The translations under genes were made by a program, and so were the position numbers. The notes beneath the pieces were generated by a model. That model made no database searches. It was not told the origin of the DNA and saw nothing but the letters and a program-made list of their open reading frames with translations. Below, one piece after another: positions 17,285 through 26,028 of a stretch of DNA of 64,000 nucleotides (the stretch's first letter is position 1; each line of letters begins with the position of its first letter). Location: assembly GCA_029553955.1 (NCBI GenBank), contig JAKPJZ010000250.1, forward strand, positions 207,599 through 271,598, read 5' to 3'. The stretch comes from Chloroflexota bacterium (GTDB taxonomy: Bacteria; Chloroflexota; Anaerolineae; SpSt-313).

Positions 17285-17337
17285 CGTATGAGCAACTGTT
17301 CATATATCAGTATATCATGGATTGCGCATGCCGTCAA
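17285..17337 (-). promoter_or_regulatory. Metal-responsive promoter and ArsR/SmtB operator
   Basis: Minus strand: TTGACG (17,332-17,337), 17-base spacer, TATACT (17,309-17,314). Directly downstream is the imperfect palindrome TATGAACAGTTGCTCATA (17,287-17,304), a typical SmtB/ArsR-type site placed to block elongation or initiation. Confidence 0.78.
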
Positions 17338-17367
17338 AACGTGCCGTCTCTCTACCGGTCCGGTCCG

Positions 17368-17462
17368 TCATTGCGAGTACCCCAGGGTTCGCCGAACCCT
17401 GTGCCAAGCACAGAACCTTGGCTTGTCATTGCTTCGTCGGCTGCGGCCTCCTCGCAATGACA
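17368..17462. repeat. GTCATTGCGAG-type foldback
   Basis: GTCATTGCGAG at the left and CTCGCAATGAC at the right flank an inner hairpin (AGGGTTCGCCGAACCCT). The same outer word occurs in the perfect palindrome at 29,458-29,535. Confidence 0.75.
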
Positions 17463-17473
17463 GATCGAGCCGG

Positions 17474-18097
17474 CTATCCCTCCCAGCGGACGACGCTCGG
17501 CAGGGGCTTGCGGCGGCGGGGGGCGGGCTGCTCGGCGGGGTAGCCGAGGGCGACGGTGGCCAGGAGCTGGCCTTCGCCGCCGAGCCAGGCGTGCACCTCG
17601 CGTGTGGCGAGGTTGGGGTAGCCCAGCCACACGGCGCCGAGGCCGAGGCCGTGGGCGGCGAGGAGCAGGTTCTGCACGGCGGCGGCGACGCTTTCGACGA
17701 CCATGGTCCAGGTGAAGAGCGGGGCGAGGTCGCCGCTGGCCACCAGGCGCACGGCGGCGTCGCTGGGGCTAAAGACCGCCCATGCGGTGACGACGGCGGC
17801 CGCTTGCGCGATCATCTCGGCCGCGCGGCGGATGCCGTGCCGGTGCACCCAGAGGACGGGGTTGATGCCCGGCTGCATGCCGGCGGCGAAGCGGTGCAGC
17901 AGGGCAGCCAGCTCTTGCTTGCGCTCGCCCTGAAAGACGACAAAGCGCCATGGCTGCAGGTTGTCGGCCGAAGGCGCCCAGATGGCCGCCTCGAGGATGC
18001 GCTCCAGGTGCTCGCGGGGGATGGGCCGGCTCTGCCACGTGCGGATGCTGCGCCGCGCGCGCATGGCGGCGAGGAGGGCGTCGCTGTTCTGTTGCAT
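17474..18097 (-). CDS. Nitroreductase-family flavoprotein
   Basis: 207 residues with the FMN-binding start MRARRSIRTWQSRPIP, the LEAAIWAPSADNLQPWRFVV segment and the C-terminal GLGAVWLGYPN motif. It probably uses FMN and NAD(P)H to reduce an unknown substrate. It is not obviously linked to its neighbours. A foldback repeat of the ACCGC(G/A)GAGGCGCAGAGG type (18,127-18,190) precedes it. Confidence 0.85.
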   Translation of the reverse strand: MQQNSDALLAAMRARRSIRTWQSRPIPREHLERILEAAIWAPSADNLQPWRFVVFQGERKQELAALLHRFAAGMQPGINPVLWVHRHGIRRAAEMIAQAAAVVTAWAVFSPSDAAVRLVASGDLAPLFTWTMVVESVAAAVQNLLLAAHGLGLGAVWLGYPNLATREVHAWLGGEGQLLATVALGYPAEQPAPRRRKPLPSVVRWEG

Positions 18098-18126
18098 GTC
18101 GATATCCTGTCTCCCTGGGCCTGGAT

Positions 18127-18190
18127 ATCACCGCGGAGGCGCAGAGGACGCGGAGATGTTACTCATCCTCTCTGCGGCCTCTGCGGTGAC
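18127..18190. repeat. ACCGCGGAGGCGCAGAGG foldback
   Basis: Left arm from 18,127 (ATCACCGCGGAGGCGCAGAG) and right arm to 18,190 (CTCTGCGGCCTCTGCGGTGA) pair with minor gaps. Related units lie at about 7,870-8,012. Confidence 0.75.
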
Positions 18191-18199
18191 TCCTACCCT

Positions 18200-19237
18200 C
18201 TACAATTGCGGCACGGCTTCGGCCTGAAAGGCGTAGAGGTGCAGGGCGCCGACGGCAGAGAAGGGGCGGCTGAGCCCGGCCACGGCCAGCACGTCGCCGG
18301 CCGGCGTGGCCGTGAGGGTGACCCGGCGGCCCGCAAAGCCCCGCTCTTCGTCGACCATGACCTCGGGCACGACGTTGGCGATGTGCGCGGCGACTTCGTA
18401 TTCGGGGATGCGCCAGATCCACAGCGAGCGGCTGTTGTCGGTCAACGTAGCCACGAAACGCCCCCCACCCAAGAGCGCGGCATGATAGTCGCAGGGGATG
18501 CGGGCGACATCCTCGCCGGTGCGATAGTCCCAGAGGTAGGCCCAGCCGTGCGCCGCCTGGTGGAGGCGGCCGCCGGCCTCGAGGAAGGTCGGCGCCGTGG
18601 CCGCGAGCAACTGGGGCTCGCTGGGATGGAAGGCCAGCGCCGTCACCGGCTGCGCGATCTCGGGCCGCGCGGCCACGATGTGGCGCGCCTCCAGATCGAC
18701 CACGACCGCGCCGCCGGAGCGCAGGCCTACCGCGATGAGCTGGCCGTTGGCCGCAGAGCGCATGCTCGCGATGGGGCCGGCAAGCCCGAGCACCCACAGC
18801 CACTCGCCGCGCTCGATGCCCCACAGCTCCAGCCGGTTGCCCTGGGCGATGGCAATGCTCTCGCCGCTCGGCCCAAAGGCGTGCGTGGCCACCTCGCGGC
18901 CGCCCTGGGGGACATAGTCGAGGACCATCTCCCCATCGGGCAGCGACCACACGGTCACGCCGCCCCCCTTGCGTGCGGCGGCCAGGCGGCGACCGTCGGG
19001 CGAGAAGCGCGGGCGGGCGTACGTCACCTGGGGGGTCTGCTGCGGCAGCATGGGCCCCTCGATGGCCGTGCCCGGCAGGGCCACCTCGCGCACCCAATCG
19101 CAGCCGGTGGTGCGCCACACGCCCAGCCGCGGCCCCTCGTCTTCCTGGTAGACGGCGGCCACGGCCTGGCCGTCGGGGCTCAGGTCGCAATCCCACAGGC
19201 CCAGGCGGGTGATGGTTTCCAGGCGTCGGATTTCCAT
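18200..19237 (-). CDS. WD40-like beta-propeller protein
   Basis: 345 residues made of repeated blocks with SPDG-x-x-(V/L)A and a following W/F-containing strand (DLSPDGQAVAAVY, RFSPDGRRLAAA, FGPSGESIAIAQ, LAFHPSEPQLLAAT), the pattern of WD40/YVTN-type propellers. No signal peptide or catalytic motif is seen, so a cytoplasmic scaffold or binding role is the most that can be said. GGAGGAGG lies before the start. It is transcribed divergently from the TadG-like gene. Confidence 0.72.
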   Translation of the reverse strand: MEIRRLETITRLGLWDCDLSPDGQAVAAVYQEDEGPRLGVWRTTGCDWVREVALPGTAIEGPMLPQQTPQVTYARPRFSPDGRRLAAARKGGGVTVWSLPDGEMVLDYVPQGGREVATHAFGPSGESIAIAQGNRLELWGIERGEWLWVLGLAGPIASMRSAANGQLIAVGLRSGGAVVVDLEARHIVAARPEIAQPVTALAFHPSEPQLLAATAPTFLEAGGRLHQAAHGWAYLWDYRTGEDVARIPCDYHAALLGGGRFVATLTDNSRSLWIWRIPEYEVAAHIANVVPEVMVDEERGFAGRRVTLTATPAGDVLAVAGLSRPFSAVGALHLYAFQAEAVPQL

Positions 19238-19447
19238 CCCGGCCTCCTCCGCTCGCCGGCGTGAACGCGGCGGTGTGCGACTGGAGTATAGCGCCCCTGA
19301 GGAGAGTGGTCAAAGCCAAGACGCGCCCTAGCTGCAGCGTTTCTTGGCCGCGGCATCGGGCACTGAAGGAGTCCCTGCGCTTGCAGCGACAGACTGATAC
19401 TCGGTCATGCGCCGCAGCGGGTTTGAGCGCACACGAGGAGGTCGTCG

Positions 19448-20614
19448 ATGCCCAGAGAGACTCACAACGAGGCGAGCGAGCGCGGCCAGACGCTGGTCCT
19501 CTTTGCACTGGCCCTGGTCGCCATGATCGGCTTCCTCGGCTTGACCATAGATGGCGGGAACCTCTATGCCGAACGCCGGCTCGCTCAGAATGCCGCCGAT
19601 GCCGCCGCACTGGCCGGCGCTTATGCTCTCGGAGAGGGCGGCGACCAGCGGGCCACCTATCGCCGCATCGAAGAGTATGCGGTCGCAAAGAATGGGGCCA
19701 CGGCTTTCAGCGCCCGCTACCTGCCGGGCAACCAGCCTGTGGCCGACGTCGCAGCGGGCTCGCCACCAGGCGCGAACGCCATGCAGGTGACGGTGCGCAA
19801 AGAGGTCAAGACGTTCTTCATGGCGGCCCTGGGCATTTCGACCGTCCAGGTCAGCGCTGAGGCCGAGGCCATCGTCACGCAACGGCCCCATGAGTGCCTC
19901 GGCGGCTGCGTAATGTGGGCCGGCCAGAGCATCAATCTGGACAAGAACAATGGCGTCTACACCGGCAACGTGCACTCTAATGGCAGCCTCGATCTCGGCA
20001 AGAACAACAATGTCTTCAACGGCATCTGCGAGTCCGTGGCTCCTCCGATATACGATCCCCACAAGACGACCTTCAACCCCAGCGCGGGCAACCCCAGGCG
20101 GGTGACCCCCGCCGGCTGGCCGGTGGAGTACAACATCGCCGATTATGATATTGACCTGGGCGGCCAGATGGCCACGGCCGCGGAGCTGGACGGTCGCTAT
20201 CACCGCTATCGGACAAGCATGTCGCTTGGGGGGAACAACGAGACGCTGAGCGGCCTGTACTATGTGCACGGCGATTGCACCGTCTATGGCAACAAGGTCC
20301 ACGGCAAGGTGACCATCGTGGCGACGGGCTCGATCATCCTGAAAGATAACCAGTACACGATGGAGGCATACTCTGACGGGCTGCTGTTCTTCTCAGAGCA
20401 GGGCGATATCACTGTGGAGAAAAACGGCGCTTCACTGCGCGGCATAGTCTATGCGCCGAACGGCACCATCTCCCTGGAGAAGAACAACAGCACCCTCGAC
20501 CGGGGCGGCTTTGTGGCCCAGAATATCGTGATTCTCAAGAACAACACCCAGCTCGCCTACGATGCGGACTATTGCCCGGGCCCGAAGCGGCTCGATGTCC
20601 GCCTGCAGCGCTAG
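19448..20614 (+). CDS. TadG-like (TadE/G N-terminal) surface protein with beta-helix-like repeats
   Basis: 388 residues. The N-terminus is the classic TadG/Flp-associated form: SERGQTLVLFALALVAMIGF membrane anchor, then DGGNLYAERRLAQNAADAAA. The second half is a run of short repeats each ending near (K/G)NN: LDKNNGV, LGKNNNVF, GGNNETL, KDNQYTM, EKNGASL, EKNNSTL, KNNTQL. This suggests a right-handed beta-helix or adhesin-like rod outside the membrane. No other tad/flp genes are in the window. The stop codon (20,612-20,614) lies in the arm of a foldback repeat. Confidence 0.75.
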   Translation: MPRETHNEASERGQTLVLFALALVAMIGFLGLTIDGGNLYAERRLAQNAADAAALAGAYALGEGGDQRATYRRIEEYAVAKNGATAFSARYLPGNQPVADVAAGSPPGANAMQVTVRKEVKTFFMAALGISTVQVSAEAEAIVTQRPHECLGGCVMWAGQSINLDKNNGVYTGNVHSNGSLDLGKNNNVFNGICESVAPPIYDPHKTTFNPSAGNPRRVTPAGWPVEYNIADYDIDLGGQMATAAELDGRYHRYRTSMSLGGNNETLSGLYYVHGDCTVYGNKVHGKVTIVATGSIILKDNQYTMEAYSDGLLFFSEQGDITVEKNGASLRGIVYAPNGTISLEKNNSTLDRGGFVAQNIVILKNNTQLAYDADYCPGPKRLDVRLQR

Positions 20615-20755
20615 TCGTGTTCGCAAACCCGTAGTCTAGCCCCCCTTGGCCGCCGCAGGCGGCTTCGTGGGCGTTGCTGGCAGCCAATCTGCCGCCGTGG
20701 CGACGCGAAACGGGCACAAGGCCCTAGGCTACGGGGGTTTGCGAACACGACCTAG
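20611..20755. repeat. 145-bp foldback element (CCTAGCCCCC family)
   Basis: Arms from CTAGTCGTGTTCGCAAACCC (20,611) and its partner ending CTAG at 20,755 pair over about 30 bp. The interior block (CCCCCCTTGGCCGCC...CGCGAAACGGGCACAAGGCCCTAGGC) is shared with 26,137-26,280. The left arm supplies the TAG stop of the TadG-like gene. Confidence 0.88.
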
Positions 20756-20760
20756 TCGTG

Positions 20761-20850
20761 CTTGTAGTACGTGAGAGCGTGAAGGGGAACACCTGCCGGG
20801 TCTCGGAAGACCTGGCAGGTGTCCCCCTTCACGCTCTCACGTACTACAAG
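20761..20850. repeat. 43-bp-arm hairpin after the PLP enzyme gene
   Basis: 20,761-20,803 pairs with the segment ending at 20,850 with two mismatches around a short TCGGA-containing loop (outer arm CTTGTAGTACGTGAGAGCG). It lies between convergent genes, just beyond the minus-strand stop at 20,858. Confidence 0.86.
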
Positions 20851-20857
20851 CGAACTG

Positions 20858-22318
20858 CTAGAGCAGCCCCACGCGGGCGTTGAACTCGTCGATCAGGGTG
20901 TCGATCTCGTCTGCCTGCCCCTGGAAGCCGGTCCAGTAGCTGCGGTCGTACCACTGGGCCTGGATCTCCTGATAGCTGCGCCCTTGCTGCTCGACCCAGG
21001 TGTAGTACTTGAGCTGGTGGATGCGGCGGCGGTCGGTGTAGCGCAGCTCGAGCATGTTGTCGGTCGATTGGCCCAAGAGCCAGCGGGCATAGTCGGCGGC
21101 GGCCTGCGTCTCGGTATAGTCGCCGAGCTCGGCGCGCATCTCTTCGAGCCGGCTGCCGTAGAGCTCCATCGAGTCGGTGAGGATGGTGAGCACGATATCG
21201 TCGCCGGTCATCTCATAGTACTTGGCGAGCTTGCACGCCGAGAGCACGTTCCCGATGCCCGAAAAGCCCAGCAGGTCGAGCTGGCCGACGATGGCCTCGG
21301 GCACGCCCATGCGCACCAAGTAGGCACGCCCCATGGGCTCGTTGAAGAGGCGCGCCAGGTTGGCCACGGCGTTGTCGTCGATGGCGACGACGACGTCGGT
21401 GTTGCCCACGTTGTGGATCCAGGGCACGTGCTTGTCGCCGATGCCCTCGATGCGGTGCGCGCCAAAGCCGTTCTCGAGCAGCGTGGGGCACTGTAGCGCC
21501 TCGGAGGCCACGATCTTGCTCGCGGGGAAGATCTGCTTCAGGTAATCGCCGCTGGCGATGGTGCCCGCCGAGCCGGTGGCCGAGACCAGGCCGCGATAGA
21601 CGCTGCGTGGGCCCATGGCCTGCTGCAGCACCTCCTCCATGGCATGGCCGGTGATCTCATAGTGCCAGAGATAGTTGCCAAACTCTTCGAACTGGTTAAA
21701 GATCATCAGGTCCTGGCCCGAGCGGCGCAGCTCCCAACACTTGTCAAAGATCTCTTTGACGTTGGACTCGGTGCCGGGGGTGGCGATGATCTCGCCCGCG
21801 ATGCCGGCGAGCCAATCAAAACGCTCGCGGCTCATGCCCTCGGGCAGGATGGCGATCGACTGGCAGGCCAAGAGAGCCGAGTCGTAGGCGCCGCCGCGGC
21901 AATAGTTGCCGGTGGAGGGCCAGACGGCCTTTTGCGTGGTGGGGTCGAACTGGCCGGTGACGAGGCGGGGCGCCAGGCAGGCGTAGGCCGCGCCGACCTT
22001 GTGCGAGCCGGTGGGGAACCACTTGCCGACGAGGGCGATGATGCGCGCATCGACGCCGGTGAGCGCCTTGGGCAGCTCGATCCAGTTGGCGCCGCCAAAG
22101 CCGCCGCCCGAGGCCGTGGGCTCGTTCTTCCAGGTGATGCGGAAGAGGTTGCGCGGGTTCACGTCCCACAGGCCGATCGTCGCCAGTTCCTCGCGGATGC
22201 GGGCGGGGATCAGCGCGGGGTTCTTCATCTGCCTGAAGGTGGGGATGATGATGTTGCGCTCGCGCGCCCGCTGCACGGCGCGTTCGAGGCGGTCGGGATG
22301 CACGGTCAGGTCGATCAT
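20858..22318 (-). CDS. Fold-type II PLP-dependent enzyme of unknown reaction
   Basis: 486 residues related to the tryptophan synthase beta / cysteine synthase superfamily. The PLP lysine is probably in GSHKVGAAYACL; WPSTGNYCRGGAYDSALLA is the substrate loop (SxGN), and SATGSAGTIASGDYL resembles the phosphate-cup region. The reaction is not clear. It may be a beta-replacing or eliminating enzyme on a diamino acid, given the YgeY/YgeW/carbamate kinase genes under the same divergent control region. ATG 22,318 is chosen because GGAGAGG precedes it; upstream codons are repeat DNA. Confidence 0.75.
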   Translation of the reverse strand: MIDLTVHPDRLERAVQRARERNIIIPTFRQMKNPALIPARIREELATIGLWDVNPRNLFRITWKNEPTASGGGFGGANWIELPKALTGVDARIIALVGKWFPTGSHKVGAAYACLAPRLVTGQFDPTTQKAVWPSTGNYCRGGAYDSALLACQSIAILPEGMSRERFDWLAGIAGEIIATPGTESNVKEIFDKCWELRRSGQDLMIFNQFEEFGNYLWHYEITGHAMEEVLQQAMGPRSVYRGLVSATGSAGTIASGDYLKQIFPASKIVASEALQCPTLLENGFGAHRIEGIGDKHVPWIHNVGNTDVVVAIDDNAVANLARLFNEPMGRAYLVRMGVPEAIVGQLDLLGFSGIGNVLSACKLAKYYEMTGDDIVLTILTDSMELYGSRLEEMRAELGDYTETQAAADYARWLLGQSTDNMLELRYTDRRRIHQLKYYTWVEQQGRSYQEIQAQWYDRSYWTGFQGQADEIDTLIDEFNARVGLL

Positions 22319-22395
22319 GAGATTCCTCTCCTCTGTGCCTGGGCCACCGCCGGGCATCTTGCTCCGCTCAGGCCCCCGGCCTTAGCCCAGGGCGA

Positions 22396-22471
22396 GGTTT
22401 TGGTGGCTGGGCGGCGTTGGCTGCCCCCGCCCGCAGGCGGGGGCAGCCAACGCCGCCCAGCCACCAAAACC
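22396..22471. repeat. 36-bp-stem palindrome, 4-nt loop (G4T4 family copy 3)
   Basis: Arms 22,396-22,431 and 22,436-22,471 pair perfectly around CGCA. The outer part (GGTTTTGGTGGCTGGGCGG) follows the family's GGTTTTGGCGGG pattern but has diverged in both arms together. It lies between two co-directional genes of one apparent operon. Confidence 0.92.
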
Positions 22472-22522
22472 CCTATGGGGGTGGTACCGGGTGGGAGCGA
22501 AGCCTGAGGGCCGGTCGCCGGC

Positions 22523-23794
22523 CTACTCCACTCCGATGGACTGCTGCAGGCTCGCTTCGTCGACGATGCGTCTGACGTCGGCCAGATCCTTGTCCACCAC
22601 ATAAGGCTCGCCCACGGACTTGCGCGCCGAGGCGATGTCCTTCAAGCCGTTGCCGGTCGCGAGGACGACGATGCGCTCGCTGGGGTCGACGAGGCTCTCG
22701 GCCACCGCTTTCGCCAGCCCGGCGTACGCTGCGGCGCCGGCCGGCTCGGCGAAGACGCCTGCGCCCCGCGCGAGGGCGGGGATGGCGGCGAGGATGTCGT
22801 CGTCGCTGACCTTGATGTAGGCACCGCCGGTCTCGCGCACAGCGGCCAGGGCCTTGATGCGATCGGCGGGCAGGTCGGCCGAGATGCTGTCGGCGACAGT
22901 ACGGGCGTGGATGGGTGCCATGTCGCTGGCCGCGGTGCCGTTCTTCCAGGCATCGTAGAGCGCCGCCGAGCCGGCAGCCTGCACGCCCATGAGCTTGGGC
23001 ATGCGCCCGATCCAGCCCAGGGCTGTGAGGTCTCTCAGCCCTTTGTGCAGGCCGCCGATGATGCAGCCATCGCCGACGGAGACAAAGATGCGATCGGGTG
23101 CGTCCCAGCCGAGCTGCTCGCAGATCTCGAGCGCGGCGGTCTTTTTGCCCTCCGACATGTAGGGGTTGTAGCCGGTGTTGCGGTTGTACCAGCCGAACTC
23201 TTGGCAGGCCTGCCCACAGAGCGCAAAGGCGTCGTCGTAGCTGCCGCGCACCAGGATGACCGTGCTGCCAAAGACCAGGAGCTGGGCGATCTTGGCGGGG
23301 GGCGCCGACTCGGGCACAAAGATGACGTTGGGCTGGCTCACGCTGGCGCAGAGGGCCGCGAGGGCGGCCGCGGCGTTGCCGGTGCTGGCGGTGGCGATGA
23401 TGCGCGCCTTGCGTTCGCGGCCCTTGACCACGGCGATGGCGCTGGCGCGGTCCTTGAACGAGGCCGAAGGCTGGCGGCCGTCGTCTTTGACCCAGACGTG
23501 CTCGAGCCCCAGGCCGGCGGCCAGGCGGCCGGCGCGGTAGAGCGGCGTCCAGCCGACGGAGAGGGGCGGCACCGGGCTTGTGGGCTCGATGGGCAGGAGT
23601 GGCCGGTAGCGCCAGATGGTATAGTCGCGGTCTTTGGCCAGCGTGCGCGGGCTGATGCGCCCGGCGATGCTGGCATAGTCGTACTGCACGTCGACGATGC
23701 CCTGGTCGCCGTGCAGCGGGCAGACATACTCGATCTCGTCGGGCCGGTACTCGCGGCCGCAGATGAGGCACTTGAGCGCGCGTACATGGTCCAT
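22523..23794 (-). CDS. Threonine synthase-like PLP enzyme with zinc-ribbon start
   Basis: 423 residues. The N-terminal CLICGREYRPDEIEYVCPLHG is a rubredoxin-like/zinc-ribbon segment seen in ThrC and its relatives. The PLP lysine lies in PSASFKDRASAIAV, the SxGN loop is ATASTGNAAAALA, and GDGCIIGGLHKGL is the phosphate-binding turn. It could be a threonine synthase or a diaminopropionate ammonia-lyase-like relative serving the YgeY/YgeW pathway. No hom or thrB gene is nearby, which favours a catabolic role, but this is inference. Confidence 0.8.
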   Translation of the reverse strand: MDHVRALKCLICGREYRPDEIEYVCPLHGDQGIVDVQYDYASIAGRISPRTLAKDRDYTIWRYRPLLPIEPTSPVPPLSVGWTPLYRAGRLAAGLGLEHVWVKDDGRQPSASFKDRASAIAVVKGRERKARIIATASTGNAAAALAALCASVSQPNVIFVPESAPPAKIAQLLVFGSTVILVRGSYDDAFALCGQACQEFGWYNRNTGYNPYMSEGKKTAALEICEQLGWDAPDRIFVSVGDGCIIGGLHKGLRDLTALGWIGRMPKLMGVQAAGSAALYDAWKNGTAASDMAPIHARTVADSISADLPADRIKALAAVRETGGAYIKVSDDDILAAIPALARGAGVFAEPAGAAAYAGLAKAVAESLVDPSERIVVLATGNGLKDIASARKSVGEPYVVDKDLADVRRIVDEASLQQSIGVE

Positions 23795-23855
23795 GGATCT
23801 GCCCCGTGTGCGAGAGACCCGTCAACGGGTCTGCGGCATGATGTGCTGGATCACC

Positions 23856-24614
23856 TCAGGCAACAGGCTCGAACTGGCTGGCCGGGCCGATGCGCCTGAT
23901 CACGTGGAAGCGAAAGCAGCCGGTCACAAAGTAGCTGAGCGAATAGTCGACGATGCGCCCGTCGCGAGCGACGAGCTGGGCCTGCAGCTTGAGCAGCGTG
24001 GCCCCGCGCCGCAGGGAGAGCTTGCGGGCGATGGGGCTGGTGGCGCGCTCGGCCATAATGTCGGCGCGCGAGTGGCTCAGCGCGGGTTCGCCGCGGCGCA
24101 GGAAGAGGTCGAGCACCGAGCCACTGAAGGACCCGTCCAGGTCCTCGCGGCGCAGGAAGGCGATCGGGACGACGTCGACCAGGTAGGCTACAGGGCTGCC
24201 ATCGGCCACCATCACCCGATCGACCGCAAGGATGGGGGTGCCGGGGGGCACCTGCAGCAAGTCCGCCTCGGCCCGTGTGGCCTCGCGTTCTTGGGTCACG
24301 GCGTCGAGCATGCGCGTTTCGAGGCCGATGCGCTGCGCCATGGCCTCCAGGCTCTCCAGCACTTCGAGCCCGGTTTCGATGAGCGGTGGCGGGGGGGCGA
24401 CGAAGGTGCCCACACCCTGCCGGCGCGTGATCACCCCCCGCAGCTCGAGCTGGGCGAGGGCTTCACGGAGCGTGGCCCGGCTCACGCCGTAGCGCTGGCC
24501 AAGCTGGGCCTCCGAAGGGAGCAGGCCACCTTCTCGCGCGAGATCGCCCGCCTCGATGCCGGCGAGCAGCTCTTGCATGACCTGTTGTGCCAAGGTCGTG
24601 CGCTTGCGGCCCAT
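23856..24614 (-). CDS. GntR/HutC-family regulator with UTRA domain
   Basis: 252 residues. The GntR winged helix (LLPSEAQLGQRYGVSRATLR, then GVITRRQGVGTFVAPP) is followed by a UTRA effector domain (LQVPPGTPILAVDRVMVAD, ending DYSLSYFVTGCFRFHVIRR). ATG 24,614 is chosen because GGGGGG lies just upstream and the frame upstream runs into promoter DNA. It sits between the two arms of the catabolic locus and very likely binds the TTGTC-N-GACAA sites in the divergent region, regulating itself, the PLP genes and ygeY. Confidence 0.87.
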   Translation of the reverse strand: MGRKRTTLAQQVMQELLAGIEAGDLAREGGLLPSEAQLGQRYGVSRATLREALAQLELRGVITRRQGVGTFVAPPPPLIETGLEVLESLEAMAQRIGLETRMLDAVTQEREATRAEADLLQVPPGTPILAVDRVMVADGSPVAYLVDVVPIAFLRREDLDGSFSGSVLDLFLRRGEPALSHSRADIMAERATSPIARKLSLRRGATLLKLQAQLVARDGRIVDYSLSYFVTGCFRFHVIRRIGPASQFEPVA

Positions 24615-24646
24615 GGACCCCCCAAGTGGTGACAGCCAGATGTCCG

Positions 24647-24692
24647 TCGTCTGACAATAGGACATTATAGGGCATTTCGGCAGAGGCGTCAA
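24647..24692 (-). promoter_or_regulatory. GntR gene promoter with operator half-perfect site
   Basis: Minus strand: TTGACG (24,687-24,692), 17-base spacer, TATAAT (24,664-24,669). Around the expected start lies TTGTCAGACGA (24,648-24,658), one base off the perfect palindrome in the opposite promoter. Confidence 0.78.
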
Positions 24693-24723
24693 CGAGGCAC
24701 GCCCGCTGACAGTGCCGGGCGTG

Positions 24724-24772
24724 TTGACGTGCTCTCAGCAGTGTGCTAGAATGGGGCAAGTTGTCTGACAAC
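24724..24772 (+). promoter_or_regulatory. Promoter of the YgeY gene with perfect GntR-type operator
   Basis: TTGACG (24,724-24,729), 17-base spacer, TAGAAT (24,747-24,752). The perfect palindrome GTTGTCTGACAAC (24,760-24,772) sits at the expected transcription start, where bound repressor would block initiation. Confidence 0.8.
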
Positions 24773-24861
24773 GGCACAGGCGACGCGGCCTGAGAAGGTG
24801 CGGGCTGCAGCGCTTGGCCGGGCGCTGGGGCCGATTTCTCGCCCGTTCAAGATAGGAGCAC

Positions 24862-26028
24862 ATGGCGGTGAGCGTGAGGCAAGAGCACGATGTGATCGAG
24901 TTTTGCCGTGACCTGGTCCGGCGTCCCAGCCCCCCGGGCGAGGAGTCGGCGGTCGCCGAGGCGGTGCAGGCACGTATGCGTGACCTCGGCTACGATCAGG
25001 TGACTGTGGACGCCTGGGGCAACGTGGTGGGCCGCATCGACGGGCACCGCCCTGGCCCCAGCCTGCTGTTGGATGCGCACATGGACACGGTCACCGTCGA
25101 CGAACCCGAGCGCTGGACCCATGACCCGTTCGGGGCCGAGATTGTGGGCGATCGCCTCTATGGCCGCGGGGCCATCGACTGCAAGGGCTGCCTGGCGGCG
25201 ATTGTCTCTATGGCGGCCTTGCTGGATCGCGACCGCCTGGCGGGCACGGTGTACGTCTCGGGCACTGTGATTGAAGAGCTCTCCGAAGGCGCCGGCCTGG
25301 CCAAGGTGTGTCAGGCTATCGCGCCAGACGGCGTGATCATCGCCGAGGGCACGGCGCTGGAGCTTGGCGTAGCGCAGAAGGGTCGGGCCAGCGTCGTGGT
25401 CGAGGCGAAGGGCAAGCCGGCCCATGCGGCCAACCCCACAGAGGGCGTGAATGCCGTATACAAGATGCTCCCTGCCCTGACCCGGCTGCGCGACCTGCCG
25501 CTGCGCGCGGACTCCGTGGTCGGCCCGCAACTGACCGAGTTGGCCGAGCTGATCGAGCTCAATTCGGCCCCCTACCCCTCGAACTCGGTCGTGCCTTATC
25601 ACTGCCGTGCTCGCTACGACTGCCGCATGCGCACCGGCGAGACCCCTGCTGCCCTGCTGGCGCGCTGGCAGGCGCTCGCGGGCGATGAGGTGACCGTCAG
25701 CATCCGGCGACAGACCCTCACCTGCTACACGGGCGCGCAGATCGAGGTGGAAGACTTTTACCCCGCCTGGTATACGCCCCCTGAGGCCACGCTGCGCAGC
25801 ACCGCCCAACGCGCTCTGCGCGAGATCGGCCAGGAGGCCAAGGACTTTGTGGCGCACTATTGCACCAACGGCTCCTACTGCGGTGGCGTGGCGGGCCTGC
25901 CTACCCTGATCTATGGGCCAGGCGTGATGCAGCACGCCCACATGACCGACGAGTTTGTCGAGATCCCACAGGTGGTGGCCGCCACCCAAGGCTACGCGGC
26001 GATCGTCTCGGCAATGCTCGCCGCCTAG
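24862..26028 (+). CDS. ygeY: YgeY-family M20 metallohydrolase
   Basis: 388-residue M20 peptidase-fold enzyme with the first metal motif LLLDAHMDTVTVDE, the catalytic and metal-bridging GRGAIDCKGCLAA, VIEELSEGAGL with the base/metal Glu, and a C-terminal HAHMTDEFVEI histidine. YgeY proteins are linked with YgeW and carbamate kinase in selenium-dependent purine and related catabolism and probably cleave a carbamoyl or acyl amino-acid intermediate. It starts the plus-strand arm behind a GntR-controlled promoter. The symbol rests on similarity plus the ygeW and carbamate-kinase neighbours. Confidence 0.85.
   Translation: MAVSVRQEHDVIEFCRDLVRRPSPPGEESAVAEAVQARMRDLGYDQVTVDAWGNVVGRIDGHRPGPSLLLDAHMDTVTVDEPERWTHDPFGAEIVGDRLYGRGAIDCKGCLAAIVSMAALLDRDRLAGTVYVSGTVIEELSEGAGLAKVCQAIAPDGVIIAEGTALELGVAQKGRASVVVEAKGKPAHAANPTEGVNAVYKMLPALTRLRDLPLRADSVVGPQLTELAELIELNSAPYPSNSVVPYHCRARYDCRMRTGETPAALLARWQALAGDEVTVSIRRQTLTCYTGAQIEVEDFYPAWYTPPEATLRSTAQRALREIGQEAKDFVAHYCTNGSYCGGVAGLPTLIYGPGVMQHAHMTDEFVEIPQVVAATQGYAAIVSAMLAA

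Noticed and set aside
14855..19264. Very long plus-strand open frames (655 and 813 codons) opposite the metal ATPase, nitroreductase and WD40 genes
   Set aside because: They are GC-rich antisense shadows with Gly/Ala/Asp/His-rich composition, no recognisable motifs and no ribosome sites.
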